Shown here in pieces: positions 63,429-64,000 of a DNA stretch of 64,000 nt (position 1 is its first letter; the number at the start of each line of letters is the position of its first letter). Origin of the DNA: an uncultured Mycoplasmatota bacterium (GTDB lineage: Bacteria > Bacillota_I > Bacilli_A > RF39 > UBA660); contig UQSR01000003.1 of NCBI GenBank assembly GCA_900543825.1, positions 67,525-131,524 of the forward strand, given 5' to 3'. A program made the translations under genes and the position numbers. A model generated the notes under the pieces. The model worked only from the letters and a program-made list of their open reading frames with translations, was not told where the DNA came from and did not search any database.

Positions 63429-63857
63429 ATGATGTTATGGATATGGCTAGGCGTTATCATTATAACTGCTATTATTGAATTAGTTACAATCGATTTAGTA
63501 AGCATCTGGTTTACACTTGGTGGAATCGGTGCCTTAATTGCCTATGCTTTAGGTTTAAATCAAACCATTCAAATTATTATCTTTATCATTTTAAGTGTTA
63601 TTTGTATTGGAATCAGCAGACCTCTTGCTAAGAAATACTTAAGAACACAAACAGTCAGTACAAACTATGATCGTGTTATTGGTCAACATGGACTTGTTTT
63701 AAAAAGAATTGATGCTAATACAAGAGGAGAAGTTAAGGTGCTTTCTATGGAATGGTCCGCTTCTAGTGTAGATAATTCTACTTTAGAAGAAGGAGATTAT
63801 TGTGAAATTCTTGCTGTAGAAGGTGCTCATCTTGTGGTTAAAAAAATTAATAAATAA
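63429..63857 (+). CDS. NfeD-like membrane protein
   Basis: 142 aa. Two to three membrane helices (about 1-65), with DLVSIWFTLGGIGALIAY, then an OB-fold NfeD C-terminal domain (VIGQHGLVLKRI, GDYCEILAVEGAHLVVKK). NfeD proteins work with SPFH/stomatin partners, which fits the next gene. Confidence 0.92.
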   Translation: MMLWIWLGVIIITAIIELVTIDLVSIWFTLGGIGALIAYALGLNQTIQIIIFIILSVICIGISRPLAKKYLRTQTVSTNYDRVIGQHGLVLKRIDANTRGEVKVLSMEWSASSVDNSTLEEGDYCEILAVEGAHLVVKKINK

Positions 63858-63869
63858 AGGAGAAAGAAA

Positions 63870-64000
63870 ATGAGTATTATTGGTTTAATTTTAATTATCA
63901 TTGTTTTAATTATTATTGTCAGTGTTATTGCATTTGCAATTCGTATTGTTCCTCAATCAAAAGCTTATGTTGTAGAAAGAATCGGTGCTTATAATCGTAC
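63870..64000 (+). CDS. SPFH/stomatin-like protein (5' part only)
   Basis: Starts ATG at 63870 after AGGAGA. One N-terminal membrane helix, then VPQSKAYVVERIGAYNRT, the typical SPFH beginning. Cut by the window edge. Confidence 0.9.
   Translation, partial: MSIIGLILIIIVLIIIVSVIAFAIRIVPQSKAYVVERIGAYNR

Overview
The window looks like AT-rich Bacillota DNA (Bacilli/Erysipelotrichia-like) using the standard genetic code: TGA terminates several genes, for example eno and one bacteriocin-like peptide. Gene content (HrcA/CIRCE, RpsP-KhpA, RNase HIII, ECF transporter, MurF, MreCD, Tad pilus, TasA-like proteins, YqfQ and Cse60 homologues) fits a gut-type Bacilli lineage such as RF39 or Erysipelotrichales. 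This placement is inference from gene content, not a phylogeny.

Left part (1-56.3 kb): almost all genes are on the minus strand, Arg codons are mostly AGA, and spacing is tight. It starts inside grpE, followed by hrcA with a double CIRCE-like operator. A compact class IIb-like bacteriocin operon follows (C39 peptidase ABC transporter, small membrane adaptor, two double-glycine peptides; 1.5-4.4 kb). Then come housekeeping genes: yigZ, trpS, a flippase, a beta-lactamase-fold protein, eno, rpsP-khpA, hisS, truA with an ECF module, rnhC, an asymmetric ABC exporter pair, mtaB, fhs, murF and parC. Cell-surface genes sit among them: three TasA/camelysin-like secreted proteins, a prepilin peptidase with a PilC-like protein, and mreCD. 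At 46.2-53.3 kb there is a Tad secretion cluster (tadE-like x2, tadZ, tadA, tadB, tadC), preceded by a membrane-anchored protein that carries both a dockerin-like and a cohesin-like region. rpsD has its own promoter and a probable S4-binding leader. Two tRNA groups (Phe, Asp; then fMet, Ser, Leu) flank a gdpD-popT pair.

Right part (56.4-64 kb): tRNAs Lys, Gln, Tyr, Thr and Val with their promoter, then galE, alr, deoD, a LolA-like lipoprotein, DUF378, two HAD or thioredoxin-like proteins and an NfeD/SPFH operon running off the end. Both strands are used, CGT Arg codons are common, and the style differs from the left part.

The tRNA-Leu(TAA) gene between the two parts has an acceptor stem whose two halves do not match (GCCCAGG against CTGAGGC), while every other tRNA here pairs properly. 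With the change in gene style, this suggests the window may be a chimeric assembly of two related genomes joined inside tRNA-Leu at about 56.33-56.42 kb. Genes on the two sides should not be assumed to share a cell until that is checked.
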